From Haematobia irritans (Eukaryota > Arthropoda > Insecta > Diptera > Muscidae), in the NCBI RefSeq assembly GCF_050003625.1, contig NC_134399.1:106990615-107054614 (forward strand): a stretch of DNA of 64,000 nucleotides. Direction: 5' to 3'. Under the pieces are notes generated by a model. It was given only the letters and a program-made list of their open reading frames with translations. It had not been told where the DNA came from and made no database searches. A program made the translations under genes and the position numbers. Every line of letters begins with the position of its first letter. Within the stretch, counting starts at the first letter, position 1. Shown here in pieces: positions 63,935 to 64,000 of the stretch.

Positions 63935-64000
63935 CACCCAGAAAAAAGTGACCCCTTCTTTAAGTTAAAATGAACTCATTGTGAAGAAAGTTGAACTTCG
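63935..64000 (+). mobile_element. Left end of another CACCCAGAAAAAAGTG element, cut by the window edge
   Basis: CACCCAGAAAAAAGTGACCC then CTTCTTTAAGTTAAAATGAA, matching the right end of the element at 61,992 in inverse. Confidence 0.65.

Noticed and set aside
1..64000. CRISPR array or bacterial operon
   Set aside because: No regular spacers; introns, SINEs and LTR elements show a fly nuclear genome.

Overview
The window is nuclear DNA of a fly. It is about two-thirds AT, dense in transposons, and carries one spliced host gene whose product has the architecture of Drosophila rhomboid-4 (EF-hand pair plus rhomboid intramembrane protease). Very large introns, muscoid-type tRNA-derived SINEs with CCTAA tails, mariner/Tc1/rosa-type transposons and Jockey-type LINEs suggest a calyptrate (house-fly or blow-fly type) dipteran. 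The species cannot be fixed from sequence alone.

Layout. 1-21 kb is intergenic, with layered repeats: a DD41D transposon and a Jockey LINE nested in older repeats (3.8-6.8 kb), a SINE with target-site duplications (8.1 kb), a LINE inserted in another LINE (10.4-13.6 kb), and a 2.1-kb element with 14-bp terminal inverted repeats holding intron-like cassettes, a recent tandem duplication and a 50-bp-arm perfect palindrome (18.6-20.7 kb). A hAT-type non-autonomous element follows at 21.0 kb. The rhomboid gene runs on the + strand from 22,573 to 50,651 in four coding exons. Intron 1 (12.0 kb) holds a 618-bp fold-back element, a mariner, a 154-bp-period tandem array and a decayed LINE. Intron 2 (14.8 kb) holds two DD37E Tc1-type copies in opposite orientation and an 8.6-kb Ty3/gypsy-type retrotransposon with 1.57-kb LTRs. 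Intron 3 is only 63 bp. 51-56 kb has SINEs, MITEs and AT-rich minisatellites. 56.4-57.0 kb carries the last exon of a second host gene on the - strand, a secreted, extremely glycine-rich protein. 57-64 kb is again repeats, including a mariner inside a LINE relic and a second SINE family.

How it works together. Only two host protein genes are supported: rho-4-like (+) and the glycine-rich protein (-). Nearly everything else is mobile DNA, and several insertions can be ordered by nesting and target-site duplications. The gypsy element is the youngest large insertion: its LTRs are almost identical, it has a TATT duplication, and gag and pol are nearly intact. Pol is interrupted by one stop codon, and a textbook -1 frameshift signal lies between gag and protease.

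Limits. Boundaries of repeats without target-site duplications are good to a few tens of bases. Family names come from motifs read by eye, not from database searches.
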